From: Oreohelix idahoensis
Lineage: Eukaryota > Mollusca > Gastropoda > Stylommatophora > Oreohelicidae
Direction of reading: 5' to 3'
NCBI GenBank assembly: GCA_024509875.1
Contig: JAMPIV010021215.1
Span: 372,001-436,000 of the forward strand
DNA length: 64,000 nt
The notes beneath the pieces were generated by a model. It saw nothing but the letters and a program-made list of their open reading frames with translations, was not told where the DNA came from and made no database searches. Positions 62,335 to 64,000 of the stretch are shown piece after piece. Each line of letters opens with the position of its first letter. The first letter of the stretch is position 1. Both the position numbers and the translations under genes were made by a program.

Positions 62335-62520
62335 TTACTTTTACTTGTTGGTTATACTGGTGCCGCGACACGTAGTGGGGAGCTAAAGTTTGTGTTCTTG
62401 TGCCAAGTGTGTGGCACTGGCTGCGGCGAGCCCGTGTTTTTTGTAAAATGTCTGTGATATCGTCGTGGTGTTCCCCGTGCTCAGAAATCAGATCTACTGT
62501 TGTTGGCACATAGTGGTCAA
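62335..62520 (-). other. Coding-like stretch ending at a splice-donor-like site
   Basis: A minus-strand frame of about 60 codons (IIDHYVPTTVDLISEHGEHH, then DDITDILQKTRARR and HYVSRHQYNQQVK) with mixed composition like real protein, followed by AAGTAAGTATG, which resembles a donor, and then the satellite. No upstream acceptor or family match. It could be a piece of retroelement polyprotein or a host exon. Confidence 0.25.
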
Positions 62521-62577
62521 TTATCGGGCTTCATTCTCATGAGATGGTCAAACCACTTAATGTTCAGTCTCTCTTCT

Positions 62578-63205
62578 GGACACAGAAATTGACAGCCGCA
62601 TTGGCAAAGCTGCAGCTACTTTTGCCCGCCTCACATCACGTGTTTGGGGAAACTCCAAACTCCCAATGAAGACCAAAGCTGTGGTATTTAACGCCTGTGT
62701 CACCAGCACACTTCTATATGGTAGCGTGACATGGACAACCTATGCTAAGCAAGACAGAAGGTTCAATACCTTCCATCTTCGGTGTCTACGCCACATTCTG
62801 CATTTCGTGGAAAGAAAAAGTGATAAATGTCGAGGTGTTGTCATGTGCTGGCCTTCAAAGCATGTATACACTTTTTAGACAGCGCAGACTATGCTGGCTT
62901 GGCCATGTCCGCCGCATGGAAGATGGTCGCATCCTGAAAGATATCTTCTACGGACAACTGGCAGATGGCAAAAGAACAGTTGGGCGACCGCAGCTGAGAT
63001 TCAAAGATGTGCGCAAGAGAGATATGAGGGCACTGGACATAAATCCAGCAACATGGGAGGATGAAGATGCCGATCGCACACAATAAGCAGAAGAGAGGAG
63101 AAAACGTCGAAAGGAACACCAAGAAAATAAGCAGCTGGGGGCTGTCACTTCAGGGGCGCATTCCCATAGTCAGTTATGACTGAAGGGGCTATTATTATTA
63201 TTATT
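62578..63205 (+). pseudogene. 5'-truncated copy of the 29-32 kb LINE
   Basis: The C-terminal fifth of the LINE protein in plus orientation: DTEIDSRIGKAAATFARLTS (62580), VTSTLLYGSVTWTTYAKQ, frame change near 62800, RLCWLGHVRRMEDGRILKDI, GRPQLRFKDVRKRDMRALDI. It then shows a small deletion after DADRTQ relative to the other copy, with a stop, and ends in the same CTGAAGGGGC plus ATT repeats (63192-63205). Two frame lesions and truncation make it a typical dead-on-arrival insert. Confidence 0.85.
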
Positions 63206-64000
63206 CTGTATACCATTTATTAAATATTACTGTTTATTTTTTTAAATGTAGGACCAGTATTTAAAGGAAGAAGAAGAAGCTGTCGGAAATTCACTCACTG
63301 AGACGTGTTAAGAAATTGTATTCAGCTATATTTTTTTAATAAAAACTAAACCTAGCTGATTCTCGTCGTCTACAACAGTATGCGCAGTTCATGCAAAATG
63401 AAAACTACGCAATAGTTTAGGGACTCACCAGACACTTCGTTTTGAAGTTATGTTTTTTAAAGAGAGAGAGGGGGGGGGGGGAGGAAGGAGACAGACAGAG
63501 AACGAGAGAGAGAGAGAGAGAGAGAGAGAGCTGGTACGTGCTGCAGTCACGTCACAAACGTTGTCTAGTGCGCCTATCGTTTATACCTGGTCTACAACTG
63601 CCCTGACTAGTGCTGCTACATATAACCCTATATAACTTTAGTTTCACTTAGAACACCCTTTTTTTTAAAAATTAAAATTTTGCCTCGTTTTGGCGAGGTG
63701 CGTCCCGTTCAACCTAGCCGGCTATATTAGGGCGCATGTACAAATATAAAAGACCTTTAGGTGTGGAGAATTGTTAAAAAATGACTGGTTAATAAGGTTT
63801 TTGTGAAGCTGCAATAGGCCCAACAAGCCGACAGTAGATTTTATACTATGAAAGTAACAACAAAGAAGAATGGACAAACGAATACACTCAGATTTAAACA
63901 TGGAAATGATAACGAACAAAACGCAAGATCAACAAATAAGACTGAAACATTTAATATGTTGAACAGTTTTGGAATAAAGAAGCACAGTTTACGCAATCAG
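63206..64000. other. No gene; (GA)n tract and promoter-repeat copy
   Basis: A G run and (GA)n lie at 63460-63530. At 63670-63760 another copy of the LTR-like repeat reads GAGGTGCGTCCCGTTCAACC, then CGGCTATATTAGGGCGCATG and AAATATAAAAGACC. No coding region recognised. Confidence 0.5.

Overview
This window looks like a stretch of an AT-rich, transposon-packed metazoan genome, probably from an invertebrate; a mollusc is my guess, but the sequence does not settle it. There are no operons, ribosome-binding sites or bacterial-type gene packing. What is present is Ty3/gypsy LTR elements, several non-LTR (LINE) families, tRNA-derived SINEs, Tc1/mariner, hAT and Helitron remnants, very long (AT)n tracts and two minisatellite families. 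The only host coding sequence I can support is two minus-strand exons, at 39850-40117 and 12559-12721. Their splice sites and phases are compatible, and together they would give the N-terminus and first membrane span of a PLP/M6-type (proteolipid/glycoprotein M6) tetraspan protein. If that is right, roughly 27 kb of the window between them is one intron filled with transposons.

Layout. 1-5.4 kb: a minus-strand gypsy element (copy A) with 5' LTR, primer-binding site, gag and protease leading directly into an integrase-type zinc domain. A solo LTR sits in gag; a hAT-like element carrying a Tigger/pogo-like MITE sits in the LTR. 5.57-6.8 kb: plus-strand gypsy RT-RNase H (copy B). 6.8-12 kb: no recognisable gene. 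12.1-12.7 kb: a 42-bp minisatellite beside the M6-like exon. 15.8-17.3 kb: a decayed hAT transposase. 18.4-19.4 kb: two LINE 3' ends. 20.2-21.1 kb: an LTR-like promoter repeat and a Helitron (Pif1) helicase relic. 21.5-25.5 kb: AT-rich repeats. 25.5-28.8 kb: gypsy copy C, plus strand, same family as A. 28.9-32.4 kb: a nearly intact LINE, minus strand. 32.4-34.4 kb: a TTAA-bounded segment with an integrase fragment, then an LTR fragment cutting a mariner gene. 34.5-38.6 kb: a Tc1-like transposon split by a 2.5-kb insertion. 39.8-40.1 kb: the putative first coding exon. 42.3-44.1 kb: an RTE-like LINE cut by a tRNA-SINE. 46-47.3 kb: another LTR of the A/C family. 50.7-52.6 kb: RTE-like LINE. 53-56 kb: a SINE, AT tracts and a short 30-bp array. 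58.2-59.5 kb: gypsy copy D (RT-RNase H, polypurine tract, LTR, primer-binding site). 59.6-62.3 kb: a 2.7-kb 30-bp satellite with an 870-bp higher-order repeat. 62.6-63.2 kb: a truncated sister of the 29-32 kb LINE.

The elements are parasites in successive layers, not a cooperating gene set. The most informative signals are the nested insertions with readable target-site duplications, the unusual order of gypsy pol domains (protease followed by integrase zinc domain in A and C; RT-RNase H as the last domain before the LTR in D and possibly B), the higher-order structure of the satellite, and the split host gene. I found no defence system, CRISPR array or biosynthetic cluster. All family assignments come from reading motifs by eye and were not checked by database search.
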